64,000 nt of DNA from Pedobacter sp. L105 (GTDB taxonomy: Bacteria > Bacteroidota > Bacteroidia > Sphingobacteriales > Sphingobacteriaceae): NCBI RefSeq assembly GCF_009765875.1, contig NZ_LMUP01000009.1, positions 511,700 to 575,699 of the forward strand, read 5' to 3'. Below the pieces are notes generated by a model, which was given only the letters and a program-made list of their open reading frames with translations, searched no databases and had not been told where the DNA came from. Numbering within the stretch: position 1 is the first letter of the stretch; each line of letters opens with the position of its first letter. The translations under genes and the position numbers were made by a program. This document shows, piece after piece, positions 53,682-62,492 of this stretch.

Positions 53682-54010
53682 TTAATGAATTACAGTGGCA
53701 AAGTCATTTCTGTGAAGCCTTACTTTTTTGAAATTGGCAAAAATATCATCTTCATGGCGATAACCTTTTCAAAGGCGGCAAATACCAATAGATGAGAGGA
53801 TTCCAGTATTTGTGCATTAAATGAACCTTCTGCCAATTTTTTTCTGAGTTCGTGATTTTCAACCAGGAAAAGCCGGTAGGGCTGCAGGCCAGCAGAAGAA
53901 GCGGAAAGGTTTGTTGCCTCAATTATTTTATCAATTGCATCTGCTGATACTTTACGGTCACTGAATTTTTTGGTGGCATAACGCCAGTTAAGACTTTCTA
54001 ATAAATTCAT
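53682..54010 (-). pseudogene. Nitroreductase (NfsB-like) with large internal deletion
   Basis: From ATG 54010 the frame matches an NAD(P)H nitroreductase N-terminus (LESLNWRYATKKFSDRKV; LSASSAGLQPYRLFLVENHE; HLLVFAAFE). It then shifts into the last residues of the same family (RHEDDIFANFKKVRL, then HRNDFATVIH to 53682) in another frame. Roughly 80-90 residues of a normal length near 210 are missing. The divergent neighbour is an HxlR gene that is also internally deleted. Confidence 0.75.
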
Positions 54011-54054
54011 TTTTCTATTCTTTTGATTCGTTGTCAAAGTTCTGAATATTAATT

Positions 54055-54062
54055 TAGTTTTG
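54055..54062 (+). promoter_or_regulatory. -7 element before the deleted HxlR gene
   Basis: TAGTTTTG matches TAnnTTTG exactly, 50 bases before the ATG at 54112, so the promoter of the damaged gene looks intact. Three GTAAC repeats follow at about 54080-54103. Confidence 0.45.
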
Positions 54063-54111
54063 TCACTAAGAAGCATAAAGTAACAGTAACATACAGGTAA
54101 CCAGATCAACT

Positions 54112-54288
54112 ATGACAGAAATAACAGCAAATCCTATTAACGAATGCAAAAGATCAATTATGGCTGTAAATGACGCTATGACAGTAACCTATGAGCTAAG
54201 TAAATATGGTGAATCAATAGGACCCATGGTTACGATTTTGGCAGAATGGGGAGAAGAACATAGGAAGACTATCAGCTATAAAGCATAA
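54112..54288 (+). pseudogene. HxlR regulator lacking its DNA-binding domain (in-frame deletion)
   Basis: A 58-residue frame keeps the N-terminus (MTEITANPINECKRSIMAVN) including the conserved sensing Cys position. It then jumps to the family C-terminus (TVTYELSKYGESIGPMVTIL, then AEWGEEHRKTIS). About 60 residues carrying the winged helix are absent. It may still be translated as a dimerisation-only peptide, but decay is the simpler reading. Confidence 0.7.
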
Positions 54289-54329
54289 ATTAATCCCTGA
54301 ATAGTGCTTTAATTGCCACTGATAGTGCC

Positions 54330-54360
54330 TTGTGGTTTAATTATTTAGCCTGTTACTTTG
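54330..54360 (+). promoter_or_regulatory. Promoter for the amidohydrolase operon
   Basis: TTG (54330-54332) and TTACTTTG (54353-54360) are 20 bases apart, matching -33 / -7 spacing with one mismatch in the -7 element. It lies 58 bases before the ATG at 54419. Confidence 0.4.
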
Positions 54361-54418
54361 TGTATCGGATAATCCCAATCCGGTTATAGATAGACAGACA
54401 TTTATTGATCAATTTAAC

Positions 54419-55405
54419 ATGAGAATAGTAACCCTTGAAGAACATATTTCCTTCCCGGAAATGACAGACAAAATACCCAAAGACGCATTGGGCGGTTTCG
54501 GCCAATCTGAAGCTATGCAGCGGATTATCCCAAAACTCGCCGATATTACCGGAGACCGTTTAAAATCGATGGATGATAATGGGATAACGATGCAGGTACT
54601 TTCAGTAGATAGTTCGGGCGCCAATCTGTTAAGCCCGGAGGAAGGGCCTGCTTTCGCCACGCGTTACAACGATATGATTGCAGAAAAAATTAATGGTTTT
54701 GAAAAACGGTTTACTGCTTTCGCCCATTTACCAATGACAGCACCCATTGCAGCGGCCGATGAATTAGAACGGGCAGTAAACGCGTATGGTTTTCGCGGGG
54801 CAATGATTAGGGGGTTAACACAAGACCAATTTTTAGATCATCCTCAATTTGCGCCAATACTTGAACGTGCCGAAAGGCTGGGGGTGCCCATTTATCTTCA
54901 TCCCGGTCTGCCACCCAAAGGAATAGCCGACATTTATTATAGCGGACTGCCTAACTATTCCGGCATGGCCGAAGCTTTAGCCTGTTACGGCTGGGGCTGG
55001 CACTCAGAAACTGCCCTGCATGTTTTACGCCTGCTCTTTTCCGGGATTTTTGATCAATATCCTAAGCTGAAGCTCATCATTGGCCATATGGGAGAAATGC
55101 TGCCAATGATGATGGCAAGATCAGAAAAAGCATTTAAACCTGGAAATGGTGGTGCAAACCAGCGTACACTTACTGAGACCTTTCACCAGCAGGTGCATAT
55201 TACCACCAGTGGTTTTTTTACACATCCGCCATTAAAAATTGCTTTAGATACTTTTGGTATCGATAATATCATGTTCTCCATTGATTATCCTTTTAGTACA
55301 AATGAGATGGGTATCGATTTTTTAAATGCTATCAACCTTCCGGAAGAGCAAATTGAAAAGATTGCCCATGGCAATGCCGACAAACTGCTGAATTTAGCAG
55401 GATAA
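54419..55405 (+). CDS. Amidohydrolase-2 family metalloenzyme (decarboxylase-like)
   Basis: A 328-residue TIM-barrel protein related to gamma-resorcylate and aminocarboxymuconate-semialdehyde decarboxylases. Probable metal ligands are Glu and His in TLEEHIS, His in YLHPGLP, His in IIGHMGE and Asp in SIDYPFS. Such enzymes decarboxylate or hydrolyse aromatic acids in the cytoplasm. It lies 16 bases upstream of an AraC gene on the same strand, which probably regulates it. Confidence 0.9.
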   Translation: MRIVTLEEHISFPEMTDKIPKDALGGFGQSEAMQRIIPKLADITGDRLKSMDDNGITMQVLSVDSSGANLLSPEEGPAFATRYNDMIAEKINGFEKRFTAFAHLPMTAPIAAADELERAVNAYGFRGAMIRGLTQDQFLDHPQFAPILERAERLGVPIYLHPGLPPKGIADIYYSGLPNYSGMAEALACYGWGWHSETALHVLRLLFSGIFDQYPKLKLIIGHMGEMLPMMMARSEKAFKPGNGGANQRTLTETFHQQVHITTSGFFTHPPLKIALDTFGIDNIMFSIDYPFSTNEMGIDFLNAINLPEEQIEKIAHGNADKLLNLAG

Positions 55406-55421
55406 TGGTATTTTTATCAGC

Positions 55422-56273
55422 ATGAAAAACATCCCGTTAGATCTATTACAGGAAAAGACAAGCATTGGGCTGGAAATAAAAGTTTTTAAATCCGACGGTC
55501 AGCAGCGTAAACCAGATAGGGATGTTGCCCATCGTGATGACCATTATATTTTTTTCCTGCTTACAAAAGGTATGGGATCATTGGTAGCCGATTTGCAGGA
55601 TATCGTTCTCAGTGAAGGCCAGCTGTATTATATTACACCTTCACAGGTTCATCACCTGATAAAAACTAACGGGGCAGAAGGGTGGTTCCTGGCGGTAGAC
55701 GTTGCTTTAATTCCAATGGAATTTCGGAATGTTTTTGAGCACCGGCAATCCTCACAAGTTCCTTGTACGCTTACAGATTATGAGTTAAAACAATATTCAG
55801 CATTGCTTAATTTGTTACATGAAGAATTTTTAGCACGACAAGGCGATAATTTTTATTTACACATTATTCATACGCTTTTGCAAACATTTTTGGCGATGGC
55901 GGCCAGTAGTTATAATGTCTTACAAACTTCTGAAAACAAGCATACACGATCTGCAGAATTGACCAGTCAGTTTAAAAAATTGCTTGCAGCGGATAATCAT
56001 TCCAACAGTACTCCATCGGCATATGCCTCAAAGCTTAATGTTTCATTAGGTCATTTAAATGAGTCTATAAAAAAGGTTACGGGATCTACTGTAAGCTATT
56101 GGATCCAGCAAGAGATATTCAGTGAAGCCAAACGTTTACTCTACCATAGTGATGTGGATGTAAAACAGATTGCTTATGGATTGGGATATAAGGATTATTC
56201 TTATTTCAGCCGCTCTTTTCGTAAGGCATCTGGAATGTCTCCCTCGGCCTTTAGAAAGTTAAACCGTAAATAA
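55422..56273 (+). CDS. AraC-family transcriptional regulator with cupin sensor
   Basis: A 283-residue regulator: N-terminal cupin (YIFFLLTKGMGSLVADLQDI; LYYITPSQVHHLIKTNGAEG) and C-terminal AraC HTH (PSAYASKLNVSLGHLNESIK; VKQIAYGLGYKDYSYFSRSF; SPSAFRKLNRK). It begins 16 bases after the amidohydrolase stop, so the two are probably cotranscribed. The ligand is likely an aromatic compound related to the enzyme, an inference from context. Confidence 0.92.
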   Translation: MKNIPLDLLQEKTSIGLEIKVFKSDGQQRKPDRDVAHRDDHYIFFLLTKGMGSLVADLQDIVLSEGQLYYITPSQVHHLIKTNGAEGWFLAVDVALIPMEFRNVFEHRQSSQVPCTLTDYELKQYSALLNLLHEEFLARQGDNFYLHIIHTLLQTFLAMAASSYNVLQTSENKHTRSAELTSQFKKLLAADNHSNSTPSAYASKLNVSLGHLNESIKKVTGSTVSYWIQQEIFSEAKRLLYHSDVDVKQIAYGLGYKDYSYFSRSFRKASGMSPSAFRKLNRK

Positions 56274-56478
56274 TAGAAGAGATGATTTAATGCAGATTTC
56301 AAAAAAAAATATCAATGGTATTGGTCGCAAAACCAGATAAATTAGTGTAACATATTTATACACAGTATATCATATCGTTACATAAAATAAGTATTATCGC
56401 TGATCAAATCTGTAATGATGACTGTTTTGATATTATTTTTAGTTAAAATTGCAATCCTAATAAAAACGACCAGATCAT

Positions 56479-57831
56479 ATGAAATTCAAATCAGCATTAT
56501 TCTTTTTCGGTTTTCTTTTGATAACTTTTTCAAGTTTACAGGCACAGCAAGCAAAATCAAAAAGCGGATTAACCCTGATGGGAAACCGTTTTTTGACATT
56601 TAATACGGTCATCAGGGTTAATCAGATTGAAGTTTCAAGAGATCGTAATGTAGGAGAAGATGAGCGGGCGCTACATACTCCTGCAAAGGTTGTTGCCTTC
56701 AGAAATGCAGTAGCTGAGGGTTTTCCGGGTGGAAAAATGACCTGGGCTTTCAGCTGGCTCGCATTGCAGGACACCAGTGCTAATTATAGGGAAATAAGAA
56801 AGTTAATTATCGGTTATCATTTCCAATATGGTGATGAGATTACATTTATACCAGGTGCTTACTTTGCCAACGCGTATAATACCACAGAGCAGGTAAATAA
56901 GGACTTGCATGATGCACTGAAACTCATAGAAAATATGGTGGGCGGTGGTTACCGGCCGCTAAGTATAGTTGCAGGATTTATGTCTGCGAAAAACCAGGAA
57001 TATCTGGCAGACAAAGAAGGTATACATGTATGTCAGGGAAATATCTGGAGCCAGTTCAGTATTGATAATCAGGATGGCGATGGTGCAGTTTCTTATCCAT
57101 TTTACACTTCGAAAGAACATTTTTGTAAACCAGCTCAAAATAAAAATGATTTTATTGATTGTGTTAACCTTGATGGCTGGACAGTTGATTTCCTTGCGGG
57201 CAGAAGGAAAGGTTTTGAAGGCGGATTTAATAGCCGAATGGGTGTTGGCCCAATAGAAACCCTCGACCGCTATGGAAGTGAGACAGGTTTAAAAGAAATG
57301 ATGCATAGCACTGCCATTCATTTTGATAAAGGGTATGAGCTAAACGGTTTTGGCTGGGTAACCAATTGCTGGGAGCTTTCACTTCCTACGGATGTGAGTT
57401 CTTTAAAAAACTGGTTAACTGCTATCAGGAAGCGCTGGCCAAGTGTTAAGCTGATCACTCAGGGAGAATTTGGCTTGCTTTGGCGGTCGCATTATAAAAG
57501 CAACAGTTTCAATTACCGTTTTGTAGAACGCGGATCTGGTATTGGCGGCTCGGATGCGGATAAGGAAATCAGCTGGTTTATGAATAAAGATTTCCGCCTG
57601 GCCTTACTGAAAGACTTGAAAACGAACAGTCCTGAAAAGGTAATTGATTTTACAAGGTATGATATTCGCGCTGCCGAGCCTGCGGAAATGACGCGTAAAT
57701 GGAGCCTGCTGGGCGAAATCAATCAGAAACAATCACGCCCGCAGGATAAGCCGGTTCCGCTTGATTCACTTTCGGCGAAATCGCGCGCGATCATCGCCAT
57801 CCGGTATCAATATTTATTTAAAAATGATTAA
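56479..57831 (+). CDS. DUF3863-family secreted protein (glycosidase-like)
   Basis: A 450-residue exported protein with a signal peptide (FFFGFLLITFSSLQAQQ). Sequence features match the DUF3863/DUF3864 group of Bacteroidota: GNRFLTFNTVIRVNQIEVSR, FRNAVAEGFPGGKMTWAFSW, HVCQGNIWSQFSIDNQDGDG, GWVTNCWELSLPTD. The group is thought to be carbohydrate-active but is biochemically undefined. It has no co-directional partner within 100 bases other than PhzF downstream. Confidence 0.82.
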   Translation: MKFKSALFFFGFLLITFSSLQAQQAKSKSGLTLMGNRFLTFNTVIRVNQIEVSRDRNVGEDERALHTPAKVVAFRNAVAEGFPGGKMTWAFSWLALQDTSANYREIRKLIIGYHFQYGDEITFIPGAYFANAYNTTEQVNKDLHDALKLIENMVGGGYRPLSIVAGFMSAKNQEYLADKEGIHVCQGNIWSQFSIDNQDGDGAVSYPFYTSKEHFCKPAQNKNDFIDCVNLDGWTVDFLAGRRKGFEGGFNSRMGVGPIETLDRYGSETGLKEMMHSTAIHFDKGYELNGFGWVTNCWELSLPTDVSSLKNWLTAIRKRWPSVKLITQGEFGLLWRSHYKSNSFNYRFVERGSGIGGSDADKEISWFMNKDFRLALLKDLKTNSPEKVIDFTRYDIRAAEPAEMTRKWSLLGEINQKQSRPQDKPVPLDSLSAKSRAIIAIRYQYLFKND

Positions 57832-57938
57832 TGACGATATAAAAGATTTTACTTTTGTCTTTTTTTTATGCTGGTTGCTAAAAATAATCTGTTAGGTAGG
57901 ATGTGCAGATCAGTTTTAACATTAGTTGTAATCATTTT

Positions 57939-58727
57939 ATGAAATTAGACCTTTACCAAATTGACGCATTTACCGACGAAATATTTCGGGGAAATCCTGC
58001 ATGTGTTGTTCCGCTAAAGGAATGGCCTGATGATGAAATTCTTTTTAACATAACAAGAGAAAATGCAGTTGCGGAAACAGCTTTTTTTATAGATAATGGC
58101 AGCAGCATTCATCTGAGATGGTTTACGCCAGAAATAGAAATGGATTTATGCGGACACGCAACTTTAGCTGCAGCCCATGTTCTGCATACCATTATGAATT
58201 ACGGCCGACAGGAAATTGTATTTACAACCGCAAGCGGGGAACTGATCGTAATGGTTAATAAAGATAGATACAACATGAACTTTCCATCAAGAAAGCCTGT
58301 ACCGGCCGAACTTCCTGAAATTATTTACAGAGCTTTGAACATAAAGCCTAAGGCTGTACTTAAATCCCGTGATTATATACTGATTTACGAAAGTGAACAG
58401 GAAATTTTGGATATCGAGATTGACAGACAAGTTTTTGATCAGATCAACCTGGATCCCGGTGGTTTGGTAGTTACGGCCAGGGGAGCAGACCTGGATTTCG
58501 TCTCCAGGTACTTTACACCTCAATCAACTATCCTGGAAGATCCGGTTACAGGTTCAGCCCATTGTTCACTCATACCTTACTGGAGCGGGCAGCTCCATAA
58601 AACTCACATGGTTGCCATGCAGGTATCTGAGCGGAGGGGCACATTATATTGTTCTGATCAGGGTGAAAGGGTATTAATCGGTGGAAAAGCGCGAACATAT
58701 TCAGTTGGGACATGTTGGGTTGTATAA
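57939..58727 (+). CDS. PhzF-family isomerase/epimerase-like protein
   Basis: A 262-residue protein of the PhzF/DapF fold from ATG 57939. Signatures: YQIDAFTDEIFRGNPACVV, the catalytic Glu region ENAVAETAFF, MDLCGHATLAAAHVL and the late EDPVTGSAHCSLIPYW. Apart from true PhzF, most members have unknown substrates, and there is no phenazine cluster here. It is followed by a terminator hairpin. Confidence 0.93.
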   Translation: MKLDLYQIDAFTDEIFRGNPACVVPLKEWPDDEILFNITRENAVAETAFFIDNGSSIHLRWFTPEIEMDLCGHATLAAAHVLHTIMNYGRQEIVFTTASGELIVMVNKDRYNMNFPSRKPVPAELPEIIYRALNIKPKAVLKSRDYILIYESEQEILDIEIDRQVFDQINLDPGGLVVTARGADLDFVSRYFTPQSTILEDPVTGSAHCSLIPYWSGQLHKTHMVAMQVSERRGTLYCSDQGERVLIGGKARTYSVGTCWVV

Positions 58728-58746
58728 CAATGTGACTGGAGTGATA

Positions 58747-58779
58747 AAACCTCTTTACCGTATATCGTAAAGAGGGTTT
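58747..58779 (+). terminator. Terminator after the PhzF-like gene
   Basis: Arms AAACCTCTTTAC and GTAAAGAGGGTTT pair over about 12 bases with one bulged G and a short loop, 20 bases after the stop. Confidence 0.65.
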
Positions 58780-58788
58780 ATATAGAAT

Positions 58789-59045
58789 TTAGCGTTTCAA
58801 ACTGCCTGTTACAGCAGCCAGCAAATCAATTTCTACACGTGTATTATAGAAAGCCAGAGAAGGACGTACTGTTGCTTCCAAACCAAATCTTTTAAAATAG
58901 GTTGTGCACAATGATGTCCCGATCTAACGGCAATGCCTTCTTTACTTAAGGCTTCACACACTTCTACAGTAGTCAAACCATCAGGCACAAAAGACAATTG
59001 GGATTAATCTCTTTTAGTTTATTCGATAGGTATTCTATCTGTGTT
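58789..59045 (-). pseudogene. C-terminal remnant of a SufS-type cysteine desulfurase
   Basis: The minus strand reads EYLSNKLKEIN, then in another frame [40 protein letters not shown] and TVRPSLAFYNTRVEIDLLAA, ending at 58789. This is the C-terminal quarter of family-II cysteine desulfurases; RSGHHCAQP contains the active-site Cys. About 300 N-terminal residues, with the PLP lysine, are missing and a frameshift is present. Confidence 0.75.
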
Positions 59046-59210
59046 CTTTATTTTTTTACTCCCCTTTGTCGAATAAATGCAGGAGTTGGTCGGGTATTAC
59101 AGTACTATGGTATAATACCAATAAAGTGGCTGAAACGTTTGACCGATGCTGACGTCTTATATACAAACAACTAGGAAATAGTTAATTATAAACGTACAAA
59201 ATCAAAAGAT

Positions 59211-59825
59211 ATGAAAACTCTAATCAACTCTGTAAAATCAAATGTAATCGCTATCATTTTATTAGCTTCATTGTTCAGTATTAACGCTTCGGCAGCTACA
59301 GTTACCCTGGAAAAGGGAGCTTTGACTACAGACATTAAAAAAGTGGTAGTAACCGGCAATACCAAAGTTATACTAATCCAGGCTGCTGCCGAATCTGTAA
59401 ATGTAGATGAAGCCGATCTCAACAAAGTATCCGTTAAACAACTGGGCAATACCTTAACGATCAGTTCTGCCGAAAAAAATCCTGTAACCGTAGTCGTTTA
59501 TGTAAAAGACATCTACCGTATTGATGCTTCAGGTAAATCAAGTGTGAACACAGCAGGAAAATTCGCTGTTAAAGCACTTCAGGTAATGTTAAAAGGTGAT
59601 GCCAGCGCACGTGTTAAAGTAAAAACAGAAAGTTTATATACAGTAATCAATGACCATGCAAACCTGCAATTGATTGGTACTTCAGATAATCATATCTCTA
59701 AAATCAGTGGTTTAGCAAAGATGGACACTAATAAATTTGCAGCTTTAAAAACTGAAGACGTAAATACATTAGCAGGAGTTACTGCATCTGCTTCTGATAG
59801 TCAAAATGATAATTTAAGTAAATAA
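59211..59825 (+). CDS. GIN/DUF2807-domain exported protein
   Basis: A 204-residue exported protein: signal peptide to about residue 28 (AIILLASLFSINASA), then a right-handed beta-helix-like GIN domain (VVVTGNTKVILIQAAAESVN; RIDASGKSSVNTAGKFAVKA). A polar tail rich in Ser, Asp and Asn follows. Proteins of this family are periplasmic or cell-surface and of unknown function. It stands alone, followed by a complex inverted repeat. Confidence 0.88.
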   Translation: MKTLINSVKSNVIAIILLASLFSINASAATVTLEKGALTTDIKKVVVTGNTKVILIQAAAESVNVDEADLNKVSVKQLGNTLTISSAEKNPVTVVVYVKDIYRIDASGKSSVNTAGKFAVKALQVMLKGDASARVKVKTESLYTVINDHANLQLIGTSDNHISKISGLAKMDTNKFAALKTEDVNTLAGVTASASDSQNDNLSK

Positions 59826-59868
59826 TATCCATCGTTTAAAAGTAAAGAAAACATCGAGGATCTTTACC

Positions 59869-59948
59869 AACAGAAATGCCGGTTAATTGAAGTGCCCCCA
59901 AAAAGTTAGACGCTTATTGGGGGCACTTCAAATACCGGCATTTCTGTT
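59869..59948. repeat. Nested perfect inverted repeats, IS-end-like
   Basis: Outer arms of 15 bp (AACAGAAATGCCGGT / ACCGGCATTTCTGTT) and inner arms of 15 bp (TTGAAGTGCCCCCAA / TTGGGGGCACTTCAA) are perfect, separated by 3- and 2-base gaps, with a 15-base loop starting AAAGTTAGAC. The inner left arm plus loop resembles the terminal repeat of IS3-family elements (TGAAGTGCCCCCAAAAAGTT). It may be a scar of such an element or an exceptional terminator for the DUF2807 gene. Confidence 0.8.
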
Positions 59949-60019
59949 TATATTTTTTAACAAAGCTATTGGCTAATTACTCTACATTTGCTATTGATTA
60001 CCTTTAAGAATTGACTGTT

Positions 60020-60373
60020 ATGGAAATCCAGCAATGTGAACCAGAACTCCACACTGAAAAAACATTAGCGCTGAAAGACGCTATTGAGTTACTGAGCGGC
60101 AAGTGGAAATTTTGTATCCTGCTAAATTTATACAATTACGGAACAATGCGGTTTAAAGACCTGCTGGAAACAGCGTCGGGCATAACGCCAAAAGTTTTGT
60201 CAAAAGAATTGCAGGATTTAGAGGAAAATCTGTTGATCACCAGAACCGTGAACAATACAAAACCTGTTACGGTTTCTTATGACCTTACCGAACACGCGAT
60301 TGAAACTCAGCCTGTCATTAATGCTTTGGTAGAATTTGGCTTAAAGCATAGAACAAAGATCAAAAGCAAGTAA
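60020..60373 (+). CDS. HxlR-family transcriptional regulator
   Basis: A 117-residue winged-helix protein from ATG 60020 (TTG at 60011 in frame): AIELLSGKWKFCILLNLYNY, LLETASGITPKVLSKELQDL, VSYDLTEHAIETQPVINALV. Two Cys residues (near 6 and 34) could sense electrophiles. It precedes an SDR at 60576 in the same direction with a 200-base gap, so it may regulate that enzyme. The four-half-site operator of the other HxlR genes was not found here. Confidence 0.92.
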   Translation: MEIQQCEPELHTEKTLALKDAIELLSGKWKFCILLNLYNYGTMRFKDLLETASGITPKVLSKELQDLEENLLITRTVNNTKPVTVSYDLTEHAIETQPVINALVEFGLKHRTKIKSK

Positions 60374-60575
60374 TTCATTTCTCCTATCCTTGAACAACAA
60401 GATTATTTAATGGCTGTAATTCATAAACCTTTGATAAAAATCCGTGGTTTTTTGTTATGGTATACCTGAGATTATTTGAAATTCTCAAACATCCGATTGA
60501 TTTTAACAAACTGCCAGCCTGATAAACAGCCTACTTTTGTGTTATCAAAAATTATTAATAATTTAAAAAAATAAG

Positions 60576-61340
60576 ATGGCAACAACAGAAAGTAAAATCG
60601 CCCTGATCACAGGTGGTAGCCGTGGACTCGGCCGTAATACAGTGCTAAGCCTTGCTAAAAGAGGTGTTCATTCTATCTTTACCTATAACTCTGCTAAAGA
60701 TGAGGCCGATCAGGTTGAAACACTTGCACAACAGGAAGGCGTTAAAGCCATTGCGCTGAAACTTGATACTGGTAATACCGGGTCGTTTGATAACTTCGTT
60801 GAACAAGTACAAGCTGCATTAAAAGAAATGGGGGCAGAACATCTGGATTATCTGGTCAACAATGCAGGAATATCCCACCATAATTCTATTGTTAAAACTA
60901 CTGAAGAGGAGCTTGACCTGCTTTATAATGTTAACTTTAAGGGTGTGTTCTTTTTAACCCAAAAACTTTTGCCAATCATCAATGATGGTGGTGGTATAGT
61001 TAATATATCTTCCGGTCTTACCCGTTTCTGTGTTCCCGAAAGTGGTCCCTATGCTGCACTTAAAGGTGCTATCGAGGTTCATACCCGTTATCTTGCCAAA
61101 GAATTAGGCCCACGAGGAATCAAGGTTAATACAGTGGCGCCGGGCGCAATTCAAACAGATTTTAGCGGAGGTGCTGTAAGGGATAATCCGGACGTCAATA
61201 AATTTGTTTCAAGCGTGACCGCACTCGGCCGTCCGGGCTTGCCAGATGATATTGGGCCTATGATTGCTTCTCTATTATCTGACGACAACCGGTGGGTAAA
61301 TGCACAGCGCATTGAAGTTTCTGGCGGTATGTTCTTATAG
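60576..61340 (+). CDS. SDR-family oxidoreductase
   Basis: A 254-residue classical SDR: TGGSRGLG cofactor motif, NNAGISHHN, catalytic Ser in VNISSGLT and Tyr-x-x-x-Lys in YAALKGA, and the C-terminus MIASLLSDDNRWVNAQRIEV. It resembles FabG-like reductases of unknown substrate. An HxlR regulator lies upstream and a strong terminator downstream. Directly after the terminator lies a truncated copy of another SDR start. Confidence 0.93.
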   Translation: MATTESKIALITGGSRGLGRNTVLSLAKRGVHSIFTYNSAKDEADQVETLAQQEGVKAIALKLDTGNTGSFDNFVEQVQAALKEMGAEHLDYLVNNAGISHHNSIVKTTEEELDLLYNVNFKGVFFLTQKLLPIINDGGGIVNISSGLTRFCVPESGPYAALKGAIEVHTRYLAKELGPRGIKVNTVAPGAIQTDFSGGAVRDNPDVNKFVSSVTALGRPGLPDDIGPMIASLLSDDNRWVNAQRIEVSGGMFL

Positions 61341-61358
61341 GATAAGACAATGGTATTC

Positions 61359-61390
61359 AAATCCTCTCTCCGTTATGGAGAGGATTTTTT
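61359..61390 (+). terminator. Rho-independent terminator after the SDR
   Basis: A 10-bp stem AAATCCTCTC / GAGAGGATTT with a 9-base loop is followed by a T-run, 18 bases after the stop at 61340. Confidence 0.85.
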
Positions 61391-61422
61391 AGACACTCAT
61401 TTATATAAACCGAACAATAATA

Positions 61423-61560
61423 ATGATCGATTTAGAAGGTAAAGTAGCACTGATTACCGGATCAGCAAGGGGAAAAGGAAAAGCTATTGCTCAACGTTAT
61501 GGCAGCCTGGGAGCCGACATTGTAATTTATTATAAGGCATTAAGTATTTACTATATTTGA
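61423..61560 (+). pseudogene. N-terminal fragment of an SDR gene
   Basis: A 45-residue frame starts MIDLEGKVALITGSARGKGK and continues AIAQRYGSLGADIVIYYK, which is the cofactor-binding start of a classical SDR (TGSARGKG). It is then cut off by KALSIYYI and a stop. The final bases are the -7 element of the AraC gene downstream, so the fragment ends exactly where the next gene's promoter begins. Confidence 0.75.
61552..61559 (+). promoter_or_regulatory. -7 element of the AraC gene at 61581
   Basis: TATATTTG, an exact TAnnTTTG match, lies 15-21 bases before the candidate ATGs (61575 and 61581). The preceding SDR fragment overlaps it. Confidence 0.5.
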
Positions 61561-61580
61561 ATTTCACAAAAGGGATGATC

Positions 61581-62492
61581 ATGGATACCTCACTGGATGA
61601 TTTTTATAAAAGAAACGGCGCGCCGCTTCCCGAACGTATTGCACGTGAAATTGGGCATTTTAATGTTTTTGAAAGTGAAAAACTTTTTAACAAAAAGGAC
61701 GGTACCCGCATCATGCCTTATAGCCGCAGGGCTTATTACAAAATAAGCTGGTTGCGGGGTAAGAGCAAAGCTGAATATGCAGATAAAGTAATCGATATCC
61801 AGGATAATGCCCTGCTGTTTGCTACGCCAAAAATACCCTATAACTGGGTACCTGAAAACAGCAATCAAACTGGTATGTTCTGCATTTTTACGCCTGATTT
61901 CTTTTGGCCTGCTAAAAGTGGGGTGATACTTGATGAACTGCCTATCTTCCAGCCTGGAAATACGCCCATCTTTCAGCTCTCTGAAGCAGAAGCTGGGGAG
62001 ATCGAATATATTTTTCGAAAGGCTTACAAAGAAATGGAGGCAGACTATAAATACAAATATGACCTGTTGCGAAACCTGGTACTGGAACTGATCCATTATG
62101 GTCAGAAATTACAGCCTATGTCGGCAATAAGCCATGCCCAAAATGCCTCTGAACGTATATCTTCTCTGTTCATCGAACTGCTGGAAAGACAATTTCCATT
62201 TGAATCCGTACACCAGAGGTTAAACCTCCGTACGGCAAAGGATTATGCAGATCGTTTAGCTGTGCATGTGAATCATCTTAACAAGGTATTAAAGGATATT
62301 ACGGGAAATACCACTACTCATTTGATCAGTAAAAGGGTAACACAGGAGGCAAAGACGTTACTTAAACAAACGGATTGGAATATTGCGGAGATTTCCTATA
62401 CCCTTGGATTTGACGACCTTTCGCAGTTCTCTACTTTTTTTAAAAAGCAGACCTCTTTTACACCTACTTCCTTTAGGCTTGAACAGCTATGA
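61581..62492 (+). CDS. AraC-family transcriptional regulator
   Basis: A 303-residue regulator with an N-terminal sensing half (GHFNVFESEKLF; YYKISWLRGKSKAEYADKVI) and C-terminal AraC HTH (AKDYADRLAVHVNHLNKVLK; IAEISYTLGFDDLSQFSTFF; SFTPTSFRLEQL). Start at 61581 or at the ATG two codons earlier. Its 3' end overlaps the stop of a convergent Crp/Fnr gene by six bases. Its target is unclear: the SDR it might have regulated exists only as a fragment upstream. Confidence 0.92.
   Translation: MDTSLDDFYKRNGAPLPERIAREIGHFNVFESEKLFNKKDGTRIMPYSRRAYYKISWLRGKSKAEYADKVIDIQDNALLFATPKIPYNWVPENSNQTGMFCIFTPDFFWPAKSGVILDELPIFQPGNTPIFQLSEAEAGEIEYIFRKAYKEMEADYKYKYDLLRNLVLELIHYGQKLQPMSAISHAQNASERISSLFIELLERQFPFESVHQRLNLRTAKDYADRLAVHVNHLNKVLKDITGNTTTHLISKRVTQEAKTLLKQTDWNIAEISYTLGFDDLSQFSTFFKKQTSFTPTSFRLEQL

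Noticed and set aside
61590-62096. A 168-residue minus-strand frame opposite the AraC gene at 61581
   Set aside because: The forward frame has the complete AraC helix-turn-helix; the reverse frame shows no domain.
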